Positions 8,116 through 15,239 of a stretch of DNA of 64,000 bases are shown one piece after another (positions within the stretch are counted from its first letter, which is position 1; every line of letters starts with the position of its first letter). This DNA comes from VFMC01 sp044238435 (GTDB taxonomy: Bacteria; Actinomycetota; Acidimicrobiia; Acidimicrobiales; Ilumatobacteraceae): assembly GCA_044238435.1 (NCBI GenBank), contig JBIIDH010000002.1, forward strand, positions 25,260 to 89,259, in the 5' to 3' direction. The translations under genes were made by a program, and so were the position numbers. Below the pieces are notes generated by a model. The model was not told the DNA's origin. It searched no databases and worked only from the letters and a program-made list of their open reading frames with translations.

Positions 8116-8948
8116 GCGGTCGGTCGCGCCGCCGCGGTCGTCGTGTCGGGTTGCCCTGGCCGGCCCTGGTGCTGGCCGTCGTCGCGGTGCTGTTCTTCGC
8201 CCTGCCGCTGGTGGGCCTGCTGTGGCGCGCCCCCTGGAGCAACGCGTGGCGGTATCTCAGCGACGACGCTGCGCTGACGGCGTTGCGCCTGTCGCTGGTG
8301 TGCTCGCTGTGGGCCACGGCGCTGTCGGTGCTGTTCGGTGTACCGCTCGCCTGGCTGCTGGCGCGTGTCGAGTTCCCCGGCCGCGCCGTCGTGCGCGCCC
8401 TGTGCACGTTGTCGATGGTGCTGCCGCCCGTGGTGGGTGGTGTGGCACTGTTCTTCGCTCTGGGCCGTCGCGGGGTGGTGGGCCAGTACCTCGACCGGTG
8501 GTTCGACCTGCGCCTGCCGTTCACCACCGCCGGTGTGGTGGTGGCCCAGACCTTCGTCGCGATGCCGTTCCTCGTGGTCACCGTCGAGGCCGCGTTGCGT
8601 CAGCTCGACCTGCGTGTCGACGACGCCTCACGCACCCTCGGTGCCTCGAGTTGGTACACGTTCCGTCGCGTCACTCTGCCCGCCATCCGCCCGGCGCTGG
8701 TGGCCGGAGCAGTGCTGGCCTGGGCCCGTGCCCTCGGCGAGTTCGGCGCCACCATCACCTTTGCCGGCAACTTCCCCGGCACCACCCAGACCCTGCCGCT
8801 CGCCGTGTACCTGGCCCTCGAGACGAATCCCGAGCAGGCCATCGTGCTGGCGCTGGTGCTGATCGCCGTGTCGTTCGCCGTGCTGGTGGGCCTGCGCGAC
8901 CGGTGGCTGGGCCGCGAGCGCACCACCGTGCCGGAGGTGATGGCGTGA
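8112..8948 (+). CDS. modB: ABC transporter permease, ModB-like
   Basis: 278 residues with about five or six membrane helices. The cytoplasmic coupling (EAA-like) loop reads DASRTLGASSWYTFRRVTLP, and GEFGATITFAGNFPGTTQT near the C terminus is characteristic of molybdate and sulfate permeases (ModB/CysT family). A single permease gene is present, implying a homodimer as in ModB2C2. GTG start overlaps the binding-protein stop; the end overlaps modC. Assignment to molybdate rests on family resemblance only; tungstate or sulfate are possible. Confidence 0.8.
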   Translation: MSGRSRRRGRRVGLPWPALVLAVVAVLFFALPLVGLLWRAPWSNAWRYLSDDAALTALRLSLVCSLWATALSVLFGVPLAWLLARVEFPGRAVVRALCTLSMVLPPVVGGVALFFALGRRGVVGQYLDRWFDLRLPFTTAGVVVAQTFVAMPFLVVTVEAALRQLDLRVDDASRTLGASSWYTFRRVTLPAIRPALVAGAVLAWARALGEFGATITFAGNFPGTTQTLPLAVYLALETNPEQAIVLALVLIAVSFAVLVGLRDRWLGRERTTVPEVMA

Positions 8949-10009
8949 GCCTGGAGGCGGCCATCGAGGTACGCGTCGGTTCCCTCGCGCTCGATCTGGC
9001 GCTGTCGGTGCAGCCGGGTGAGGTGCTCGCGCTGCTGGGCCCGAACGGGGCAGGAAAGACCACCGTGCTGCGCTGCCTCGCCGGCCTCACCCCCATCGAC
9101 GCGGGCTGCATCGCCATCGACGGCGTACCCGTCGACCGACCGGCGGGCGACGGCGCCGAGGTGTTCGTCGGGCCCGAGCACCGGCAGGTGGGGTTCGTCT
9201 TCCAGGACTACCTGTTGTTCGCACATCTGAGCGTGCTCGAGAACGTGGCCTACGGACTGCGTGCTCGCGGGGTCGCCAAGGTCGAGGCCCGCCGCCTTGC
9301 CGGCGAGTGGCTCGACCGCCTGGGGCTGGCGGCCTACGCACGCCAGCGGCCGCGGGTGCTGTCGGGTGGGCAGGCACAGCGCACCGCACTGGCTCGGGCG
9401 TTGGCCACGGCGCCACGCTTACTGCTGCTCGACGAGCCGCTCGCAGCCCTCGACGTGGCCACCCGGTCCGCCGTGCGCCGCGACCTCCGTCAGCACCTCG
9501 ACGACTTCGGCGGGATGTGCGTGCTCGTGACCCACGATCCGCTCGACGCATTCGCCCTCGCCGACCGGGTGGCGGTGGTCGACGCTGGTCGCATCGTGCA
9601 GACCGGCACCCTTGCCGACGTCACCGCTCATCCGCGCTCGCGCTATGCCGCCGACCTCGTGGGGGTGAACCTCGTGGCAGGCGATGTGCGCAGCGGCGTG
9701 CTCACCACGTCGACGGGCACCACGGTGGTCATCGCCGATGCTCCCGACGGCCCGTCGTTCGCCGTCATCCGTCCGCACTCGGTGGCGCTCGTGCGCATTC
9801 CTGCCGAGGGCTCGAGCGCACGCAACGTGTGGCCGGGCACGGTGACCATCATCGACCGATTGGGCGAGCGTGCCCGGGTGGGCATCGACGGCGTGCTGCC
9901 CCTGACGGCCGAGATCACGGTGGCCTCGCTCGAGGCCCTCGGCCTGCGCCCGGGCGACACCGTGCACGCGTCGGTGAAGGCCACCGACATCGAGTGCTAC
10001 GCCGCATAG
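8945..10009 (+). CDS. modC: ABC transporter ATP-binding protein, ModC-like with TOBE domain
   Basis: 354 residues. Walker A GPNGAGKT, Q-loop VFQDYLLF, signature LSGGQAQRTALARALA, Walker B LLLLDEPLAALD and H-loop VTHDPLDA are all intact. The region after about residue 230 (ending in LGLRPGDTVHASVKATDIECY) is a TOBE ligand-sensing domain, as in ModC. GTG start overlaps the permease stop by 4 nt. It energises the transporter encoded just upstream; an energised molybdate supply would suit the molybdenum hydroxylase at 22983. Confidence 0.85.
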   Translation: MSLEAAIEVRVGSLALDLALSVQPGEVLALLGPNGAGKTTVLRCLAGLTPIDAGCIAIDGVPVDRPAGDGAEVFVGPEHRQVGFVFQDYLLFAHLSVLENVAYGLRARGVAKVEARRLAGEWLDRLGLAAYARQRPRVLSGGQAQRTALARALATAPRLLLLDEPLAALDVATRSAVRRDLRQHLDDFGGMCVLVTHDPLDAFALADRVAVVDAGRIVQTGTLADVTAHPRSRYAADLVGVNLVAGDVRSGVLTTSTGTTVVIADAPDGPSFAVIRPHSVALVRIPAEGSSARNVWPGTVTIIDRLGERARVGIDGVLPLTAEITVASLEALGLRPGDTVHASVKATDIECYAA

Positions 10010-10020
10010 GCTCGCCGCCC

Positions 10021-10557
10021 GTGAGCCGCCGCGCCGACCAGCACCTCCTGCTCGGCGAGTGGGCCTGTCTCGGTGCCGTCTACCCGGCGCCGACCCACGG
10101 CTTCGCTGTGGCGGCGCGACTGAAACCTGCCGGCGACATCGGGCGGGTGTGGTCGATGTCGCGTGCGCTCACATATCGCTCGCTCGATCAACTCACCGGC
10201 CGCGGCTACGTCGAGGCGGTGGGTGAGGAGCCGGGTATCGCGGGAGGGAACCGCACCATCCTGGCCGCCACCCGCACCGGTCGGGCCCAGTTGCGCCACT
10301 GGGTGGCGACCCCCGTGGCACACCTCCGCGACCTCCGCAGCGAACTGCTGGTGAAACTGGTGGTCGCCGACCTGTGCTCGATCGAAGTGCGACCGATGCT
10401 GGTGCAGCAGCGCGAGCGGGTGGCCGAGCTGGGCCGCGCCATCGACGACACCCTGGCCGGAGACGCCGGCGCGACCGCAGTGGATCCGGTGCTGCTGTGG
10501 CGCAGTGAGGCATCGCACGCCGCGCTGCGGTTCCTTGACCGGCTGCTCGGTCCCTGA
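10021..10557 (+). CDS. PadR-family transcriptional regulator
   Basis: 178 residues. Winged-helix start with HGFAVAARLKP...GRVWSMSRALTYRSLDQLTGRGYVE is the PadR pattern, and the C-terminal half is the helical dimerisation region (RDLRSELLVKLVVADL). It lies 11 nt after modC in the same direction, so it probably autoregulates the transporter operon. This replaces ModE, the usual molybdate regulator, which is not found here. GTG start has only a weak ribosome-binding site. Confidence 0.78.
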   Translation: MSRRADQHLLLGEWACLGAVYPAPTHGFAVAARLKPAGDIGRVWSMSRALTYRSLDQLTGRGYVEAVGEEPGIAGGNRTILAATRTGRAQLRHWVATPVAHLRDLRSELLVKLVVADLCSIEVRPMLVQQRERVAELGRAIDDTLAGDAGATAVDPVLLWRSEASHAALRFLDRLLGP

Positions 10558-10649
10558 CCAGTCGATTCCTGGTCGCGGCTCTCGCCGCCACCCGCATCGG
10601 CCGGGCATACTGGTCGTCCGGGTCGCCGCCTCGGCGGCACCGCTACCCG

Positions 10650-10721
10650 GCCCCTCTAGCTCAATGGCAGAGCAGCGGACTTTTAATCCGTTGGTTCAGG
10701 GTTCGAGCCCCTGGGGGGGCA
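10650..10721 (+). tRNA. trnK: tRNA-Lys (anticodon UUU)
   Basis: Full cloverleaf: acceptor GCCCCTC (10650-10656) pairs with GGGGGGC (10714-10720) with one G-U; D stem GCTC/GAGC; anticodon stem GCGGA/TCCGT around loop CTTTTAA with anticodon TTT at 10682-10684; T arm CAGGG-TTCGAGC-CCCTG (10697-10713). The discriminator is A10721, and CCA is encoded at 10722-10724. Confidence 0.96.
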
Positions 10722-10777
10722 CCAACCACTGGGCGGCGTCGGGAGCCGGCCCGATCGGTGTCGGGCGCGGTGGGCGC

Positions 10778-10793
10778 ATGTACCGAGGTACAT
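10778..10793. promoter_or_regulatory. 16-bp palindrome between tRNA-Lys and a kinase gene
   Basis: ATGTACC-GA-GGTACAT is a perfect 7+7 bp inverted repeat about 54 nt after the tRNA CCA and 138 nt before the kinase ATG at 10932. It is more AT-rich than its surroundings, as an operator often is. A binding protein cannot be named; autoregulation by the downstream regulator is one option. Confidence 0.4.
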
Positions 10794-10931
10794 ACACCGG
10801 CCACCCCTTCGGGTGCCATTGTGCCGGGCACGGTGCACCGCCTGGGTCGAGGCGATTCGAGTTGGCGCGCCGTCGACCGACGTCGCTCATGACCCCGCCA
10901 TCACTGCCCCGTGCAATCCGGTTGACGGCCC

Positions 10932-12239
10932 ATGGCGGTTGACGCGCGCCGCCATACCGACCGGCACGAGCGGGTGGGCATCACCGACGCAGTCGTGCGC
11001 GGCCCCGGCAGGTGGATGCCTCTGAACGCCTCGAGCACCATGCACGCCCTGGCAGCGGGGTGCGTCGGTGCCCTGGCGGCGATCGGCATCGTTGCCACGC
11101 TCGAAGCCGAGGGCGACACACGCGCCCTGCGCACGGCTGGTGCCTGGGTGGCTGCCACCCTCCTGGCACTGCCCCTCGTCTGGCGGTCGCACGGTGGCTG
11201 GACCACCGGGGGCGTCGGTCTGGGTGTGCGCATCCTCGGCCTCGGTGCGCTCGTCGCCGCTGTGATGGTGTCGTTCGCCACCGAGTGGACGGTGGGGTTG
11301 TGGCCTGCCCTCGGTGTCTTCTTCGGCGCCGACGCCGCGCTGAGCATCCGTTCGGTACGCAGGCTTCCTGCCGGTGGTATGCCCCTCGGTCCGATGGTGC
11401 TGTCGGCCCGACACCTGCTGTGGCTGGTCCTCGTGGCCGCAGCAGCACTTGCGTTCGGCAGTGGTTGGTCCGCCGTGCCCGCTGCCGTGGTGGCGGCCGA
11501 GGTGGTCGCCCTCGTCGCGATGCTCACCACCTGGAGGGCGTTGCGTCTGCTCGCTCGCTACGACCACGAGATGCGCACCTCGCGCACCACAGTGCTCGAA
11601 CGCGAACACCGGGCTCAGGCAGCCTTCATCCACGACGACGTGGTGCCGGCCGTTCGCCTCCTCCGTCAGCAGTTGATCCGCGGCGGCGTGCCCGATCCCG
11701 ACAGCCTCGGGCAGGTGGTGGCCGAACTCGAACGCCTCGAGCACACCCTGCGTGACGGGCAACTCGATGCTGCCCTGCGCAGCGGCGGTGCCACCGTCGC
11801 CGAGATCGTGCAGCCGTTCCTGCGTGTCGCCCAGTCGAACCGCGTCACACTGCGCGGTGTGCCCAGCCGCGACGTCGGCTCGCTCCGCCTCGGCGAATCC
11901 GAGGGTCGGCTCCTGCGTCGGTGCGTGGCCGTGCCGGTCACCAACGCGGTGCTCGCCGGGGCGCAGACGCTGGCCGTCGACATCGACATCGACGGCACAC
12001 ACCTGGTGGTGGTCGTCGAGGACGACGCGGGCGGATTCGACCAGCACCCCCTCCACCAGGGTCGTGCGCTCGACCAGTTGGCCGGCGAACTGCACGACGC
12101 AGTGTCGGTCGAACGACTCGACGGCGGCACCCGCGTCACCAGCCGAGTGCCCATCGGCTCGTCTGCCGACCGGCCGTTCGCGCGTCGCTCACCCCGCACT
12201 TCGGCGCCGTCGCCGGCGAACGATCGAGGTACCCGATGA
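10932..12239 (+). CDS. Membrane sensor histidine kinase (paralogue B)
   Basis: 435 residues with about six predicted membrane helices (about 38-200), then a dimerisation motif AAFIHDDVVPAV with likely phospho-acceptor H234 and a HATPase domain ending with VEDDAGGFD and LDGGTRVTSRVP. The N box (VTNAVLAGAQ) is divergent. Layout and motifs match the kinase at 5201-6523, so the two are paralogues. ATG start chosen; a later ATG at residue 29 would still keep all helices. Its stop overlaps the regulator start by ATGA. Confidence 0.8.
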   Translation: MAVDARRHTDRHERVGITDAVVRGPGRWMPLNASSTMHALAAGCVGALAAIGIVATLEAEGDTRALRTAGAWVAATLLALPLVWRSHGGWTTGGVGLGVRILGLGALVAAVMVSFATEWTVGLWPALGVFFGADAALSIRSVRRLPAGGMPLGPMVLSARHLLWLVLVAAAALAFGSGWSAVPAAVVAAEVVALVAMLTTWRALRLLARYDHEMRTSRTTVLEREHRAQAAFIHDDVVPAVRLLRQQLIRGGVPDPDSLGQVVAELERLEHTLRDGQLDAALRSGGATVAEIVQPFLRVAQSNRVTLRGVPSRDVGSLRLGESEGRLLRRCVAVPVTNAVLAGAQTLAVDIDIDGTHLVVVVEDDAGGFDQHPLHQGRALDQLAGELHDAVSVERLDGGTRVTSRVPIGSSADRPFARRSPRTSAPSPANDRGTR

Positions 12240-12970
12240 CCACCGTGCTGCTCGTCGACGACAGCGCCCACGCCTGCGAGCTGTTCGCCGACGCGATCCG
12301 CCAGCGTCTCGAGTACGACGTCATCACGCTCCGCTCGCCGAGTGAGGTCACCGCCGAGCTCGTTCAGGCCGAGCAGATCGATGTTGCCGTGGTCGACCTG
12401 TCGTTCCCAGCCGACGAACTCACCGGTGCCGATGTGCTGCTGCAACTGCACCTCGACACGCCGTCGACACGGTTGATCATCCTCACCGATGGCGACGCCT
12501 GGGCTGCCGACCTGTTGCGCGACAGCTGGGAGGTGTTGCCCATCGCCTGCGCGCTCAGCAAGAGCAGTCCGGTGAGCGTTCAGCTCGATGCGGTGCGGTG
12601 TGTGGTGGAGGAGGGAGAGGCACCGATCGATCCGGTGCTGCAGCCGTTGCTGCCGGCGGTGAAGAGCCCGTGGCGCACGCTCGACGGGTTCAGCCGCCTG
12701 GTGCAGCACCGGGGCCATGCCAAGTTGTGGCAGGCCGTGCTGGCGTGCGGACCGACCGCCGAGTACCAGGACCTGGCCCAGTACAGCGGGTTGCGGCTCA
12801 ATGCGCTGCGGAACTACCGCGCCCAACTGTTGCCCGAGTTGAGCCTGCACGGTCTGCACAACCCGCCGATGCGCGACCTCTACATGTTCGTGATGCGGTG
12901 CCGGCCGTTCCTCGCCCCGTTCGTGGAGGCCAAAGGGCTCACCCTGCGCGCCGAGCGCTCCGACGGCTGA
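12236..12970 (+). CDS. Atypical response regulator (paralogue B)
   Basis: 244 residues. Receiver residues D8/D9, D54, T84 and K109 sit at exactly the same positions as in the regulator at 4516-5223, and the C-terminal half repeats its signature (LVQHRGHAKLWQAVLA, then LAQYSGLRLNALRNYRAQLLPEL, then RCRPFLAPF). The putative helix-turn-helix is the LAQYSGLRLNALRNY segment. It follows its kinase with a 4-nt overlap. The gene order here is kinase then regulator, as in the other pair. Confidence 0.82.
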   Translation: MTTVLLVDDSAHACELFADAIRQRLEYDVITLRSPSEVTAELVQAEQIDVAVVDLSFPADELTGADVLLQLHLDTPSTRLIILTDGDAWAADLLRDSWEVLPIACALSKSSPVSVQLDAVRCVVEEGEAPIDPVLQPLLPAVKSPWRTLDGFSRLVQHRGHAKLWQAVLACGPTAEYQDLAQYSGLRLNALRNYRAQLLPELSLHGLHNPPMRDLYMFVMRCRPFLAPFVEAKGLTLRAERSDG

Positions 12971-12995
12971 CGCGCCCGCTTGGCGCTCCGTCAGC
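12966..12995. terminator. Bidirectional terminator-like hairpin across two stop codons
   Basis: GCTGACG (12966-12972) pairs with CGTCAGC (12989-12995) and inner CGCC (12973-12976) with GGCG (12982-12985), giving 11 bp with a 5-nt loop and a 3-nt bulge. The hairpin includes the stop codon of the regulator (12968-12970) and that of the convergent gene (12991-12993). It lacks a U-tract, as is common in high-GC genomes. Confidence 0.5.
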
Positions 12996-13794
12996 GGCTC
13001 AGGGCGCGGGCGGCGACGACGTCGAAGTAGTCGGCGTCGAGGGTGATGAGCCCGTCGCGCACGGTGTGCAGCGTCCACCCCGGCACCGAGCCGGTGGGGA
13101 AGTGGCACCACCACTGGCTCCAGGCGACGTGTTCGTCGCCGGCGGCATCGACCAGTTCGAAGCGCACGCCCTGCTGCGGCATCTCGGTCTCCATCCGCTG
13201 CAGATAGGCGGCAACGGCGTCGTGGCCTTCGAAGCGCCCGTAGACGAGGTCGGTGAACACTGCGTCGGGAGCGAACAGAGCAGCGAGTTCGCTGTAGCGC
13301 GCTGCGGTCTGGATGTCCCAGAAGCGGCGCACCAGGTCGGCCGCCGGGCCCGATGCGTTCCGCGGGTCGATCGACCATCCCGCTGCGCCGGCCGCGTCGG
13401 GTGACTCCTTGCCGGGCCGCAGGCGGCGGTAGGCGATGCTGTCGACGTAGTCGGCCGCGTAGGTGACCTGGCACGCCTCGTTCAGCCGGTACAGGCTCTG
13501 GCCGGGGATCGGCACGGCCGCGCCGTCGCTGCCCGGCACCCACATCGTCCAGCGTGCCCATCCGACAGTGCGGTCGGCCTCGACCTCCCACTCGTCGAAC
13601 CGCACACCGCGCGACGGCATCATCGCCTCCATGTGCCCCATGAACTCGGCGATCGCCGCCTTGCCGCGCTGGGGGCCGAAGAAGGGGTCGTAGTAGACGG
13701 CATCGTCGGCGAACAGCTCGACGAGCCGGGTGTAACGCTGGTCGGACTCGACAGCGCCGAAGGAACGGATGACATCGACAGCAGGACCGGGCAT
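12991..13794 (-). CDS. Tandem SnoaL-like (NTF2-fold) protein
   Basis: 267 residues made of two related NTF2/SnoaL-like units (about 1-125 and 135-267). Each has the pattern RY(T/S)xLxxLFAxDAVxxDxxxGxxxGxxAxxxxxxxxExxMPxxGVRFE seen in this fold. Small-molecule isomerases, hydrolases and binding proteins use this fold, so no reaction is assigned. Start at the ATG (13794) that begins MPGPAVDV; upstream in-frame codons would run into the csoR promoter. It is divergent from csoR, with 70 nt between the starts. Confidence 0.75.
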   Translation of the reverse strand: MPGPAVDVIRSFGAVESDQRYTRLVELFADDAVYYDPFFGPQRGKAAIAEFMGHMEAMMPSRGVRFDEWEVEADRTVGWARWTMWVPGSDGAAVPIPGQSLYRLNEACQVTYAADYVDSIAYRRLRPGKESPDAAGAAGWSIDPRNASGPAADLVRRFWDIQTAARYSELAALFAPDAVFTDLVYGRFEGHDAVAAYLQRMETEMPQQGVRFELVDAAGDEHVAWSQWWCHFPTGSVPGWTLHTVRDGLITLDADYFDVVAARALSR

Positions 13795-13829
13795 GTCGTG
13801 GAGCGTACGGTCGATTCGCCGGGCGTGAG

Positions 13830-13858
13830 TTGTCGGAGATACCCCCAGGGGGTATAGT
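13830..13858 (+). promoter_or_regulatory. Promoter of the copper operon
   Basis: TTGTCG (13830-13835) and TATAGT (13853-13858) are separated by exactly 17 nt. The -10 box ends 6 nt before the csoR ATG at 13865, so transcription should start at or next to the start codon and the message is probably leaderless. Confidence 0.65.
13839..13855. promoter_or_regulatory. CsoR operator
   Basis: ATACCCCCAGGGGGTAT is a perfect 17-bp palindrome centred on A13847. It lies between the -35 and -10 boxes and touches the -10. The pseudopalindromic TACCC/GGGTA core is the known CsoR-type operator, so apo-CsoR should block polymerase here until Cu(I) binds. Confidence 0.88.
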
Positions 13859-13864
13859 ACGTTC

Positions 13865-14146
13865 ATGCCGCACGGATATGCTGCCGACAAGCAGCAACTG
13901 CTCGCCCGCCTGCGCCGCATCGAGGGCCAGGTGCGCGGCCTGCAACGCATGATCGACGACGACACCTACTGCATCGACGTGCTCACCCAACTTGCTGCGG
14001 TGAGCAAGGGTCTACAGGGCGTCGGGGTGCACCTGCTGCACGACCATCTCCAACACTGCGTCGCCGGCGCCGCCGGCGACGAACATCGCACCGGCGAACT
14101 CGTCGACGAGGCCACCCGAGCCGTCGAACGGCTGCTGCGGTCGTAA
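13865..14146 (+). CDS. csoR: Copper-sensing transcriptional repressor CsoR
   Basis: 93 residues of the DUF156/CsoR family. The Cu(I) ligands C36, H61 and C65 fall at the same numbers as in Mycobacterium tuberculosis CsoR, and the N-terminal LLARLRRIEGQVRGLQRMI helix is the DNA-binding arginine-rich face. With the operator just upstream and copZ and copA downstream, it is the copper-responsive repressor of this operon. Confidence 0.93.
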   Translation: MPHGYAADKQQLLARLRRIEGQVRGLQRMIDDDTYCIDVLTQLAAVSKGLQGVGVHLLHDHLQHCVAGAAGDEHRTGELVDEATRAVERLLRS

Positions 14147-14177
14147 CGTCGAGCCGAACCCCCGAAGGGACATCGTC

Positions 14178-14414
14178 ATGAACAACCCCACGAACATCTC
14201 CGGCGACAGCACCAGCAGCGTCACCCTGTCGGTGCCGGGCATGACCTGTGGTCATTGCAAGGCCGCCATCGAAACCGAACTCGGCAAGGTCCCCGGCGTC
14301 GCCTCGGTCAGCGTCGATCTCGACACCAAGCTCGTGGCCGTCGTCGGCACGGCACTCGACCACGAGGCGCTCGTCGCTGCGGTCGACGAAGCCGGCTTCG
14401 ACGTCGCCGACTGA
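14178..14414 (+). CDS. copZ: Copper chaperone, HMA domain (CopZ)
   Basis: 78 residues: a 15-residue leader then one HMA (ferredoxin-like) domain with Cu(I)-binding M-T-C-G-H-C (C24, C27). It carries Cu(I) through the cytoplasm to CopA. AAGGGA just upstream serves as ribosome-binding site. It lies 31 nt after csoR in the same operon. Confidence 0.92.
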   Translation: MNNPTNISGDSTSSVTLSVPGMTCGHCKAAIETELGKVPGVASVSVDLDTKLVAVVGTALDHEALVAAVDEAGFDVAD

Positions 14415-14432
14415 TCCCACGCCGGCACGTCC

Positions 14433-15239
14433 ATGTCGTCGCCCCGCAACCGCCTCGTCTCCTACGGCTTCGTGCTCGTCGGACTGTTCGGCACCGCGTA
14501 CGCGGTGGGCGAGCGACTGCCCGGGCATCAGCACAGCAGTTCCGACGGTCACTCGCATCAGCACGGCACGAGCGACAGCACCGAGACGGCAGGTCACGAT
14601 CTGGCTGGTCTGGGTCTGTCGAGCGCCGTGGGCGACTACCAGCTTGTCGTGGTCGAGCGCACCAGCACCGCGGTCGCCCTGCGCATCGACCGCGCCGGTG
14701 TGCCGGTGGTCGATTTCGCCGAGGTGCACGGCGCACTCGGGCACCTGCTGGTGGTGCGCCGCGACCTCCAGGGTTTCCAGCACCTCCACCCGGTGCTCGG
14801 CCCCGACGGCGTATGGACCGCCACCCTCGACCATCCCATCGACGCCGGAGCGTGGCGGGCCGTGCTCGAGACCGAACCCTCGGGCGGAGGCGTGCTCGTG
14901 ATGGGCGTCGACCTGCTCGTCGGCGGCGAGGCCGCGCCGGTGGCGGTACCGCCGCCCAGCAACGTCGCCACCGTCGAGGGGCTCACTGTCGCCCGTCAGG
15001 GGTTGTGGTTCACCGTCACCCCCAGCGACTCGCTGCAGCCGTGGTATGGGCAGTCCGCCCACCTGGTGGCGTTCCGAGAGGGTGACCTCGCCTACGCCCA
15101 CCTCCACCCGGCCAACGATGTCGTCGGCGACTACCGCTTCAACGGTCAGTTGCCCGGCCCCGGCACCTACCGACTGTTCCTCCAGTTCCTCGCCGAGGGC
15201 GAGTTGGTCACCGCCGCGTTCACGGTGGTCGAGCCATGA
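14433..15239 (+). CDS. Exported His-rich protein of the copper operon
   Basis: 268 residues. One N-terminal membrane segment or signal peptide (about 9-26) is followed by a His/Ser-rich stretch, HQHSSSDGHSHQH, a likely metal-binding segment. The remainder is beta-rich with scattered His pairs (FQHLHPV, YAHLHPA, AEVHGALGHLL) in two halves that look alike, as in two Ig-like or cupredoxin-like units. Position between copZ and copA, with its stop overlapping the copA start by 4 nt, argues for extracytoplasmic copper handling. I know no named family for it with certainty. Confidence 0.75.
   Translation: MSSPRNRLVSYGFVLVGLFGTAYAVGERLPGHQHSSSDGHSHQHGTSDSTETAGHDLAGLGLSSAVGDYQLVVVERTSTAVALRIDRAGVPVVDFAEVHGALGHLLVVRRDLQGFQHLHPVLGPDGVWTATLDHPIDAGAWRAVLETEPSGGGVLVMGVDLLVGGEAAPVAVPPPSNVATVEGLTVARQGLWFTVTPSDSLQPWYGQSAHLVAFREGDLAYAHLHPANDVVGDYRFNGQLPGPGTYRLFLQFLAEGELVTAAFTVVEP

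Noticed and set aside
10725..10931. A small protein gene between tRNA-Lys and the kinase
   Set aside because: Open frames there are GC-bias artefacts that run through the tRNA; no ribosome-binding site or motif.
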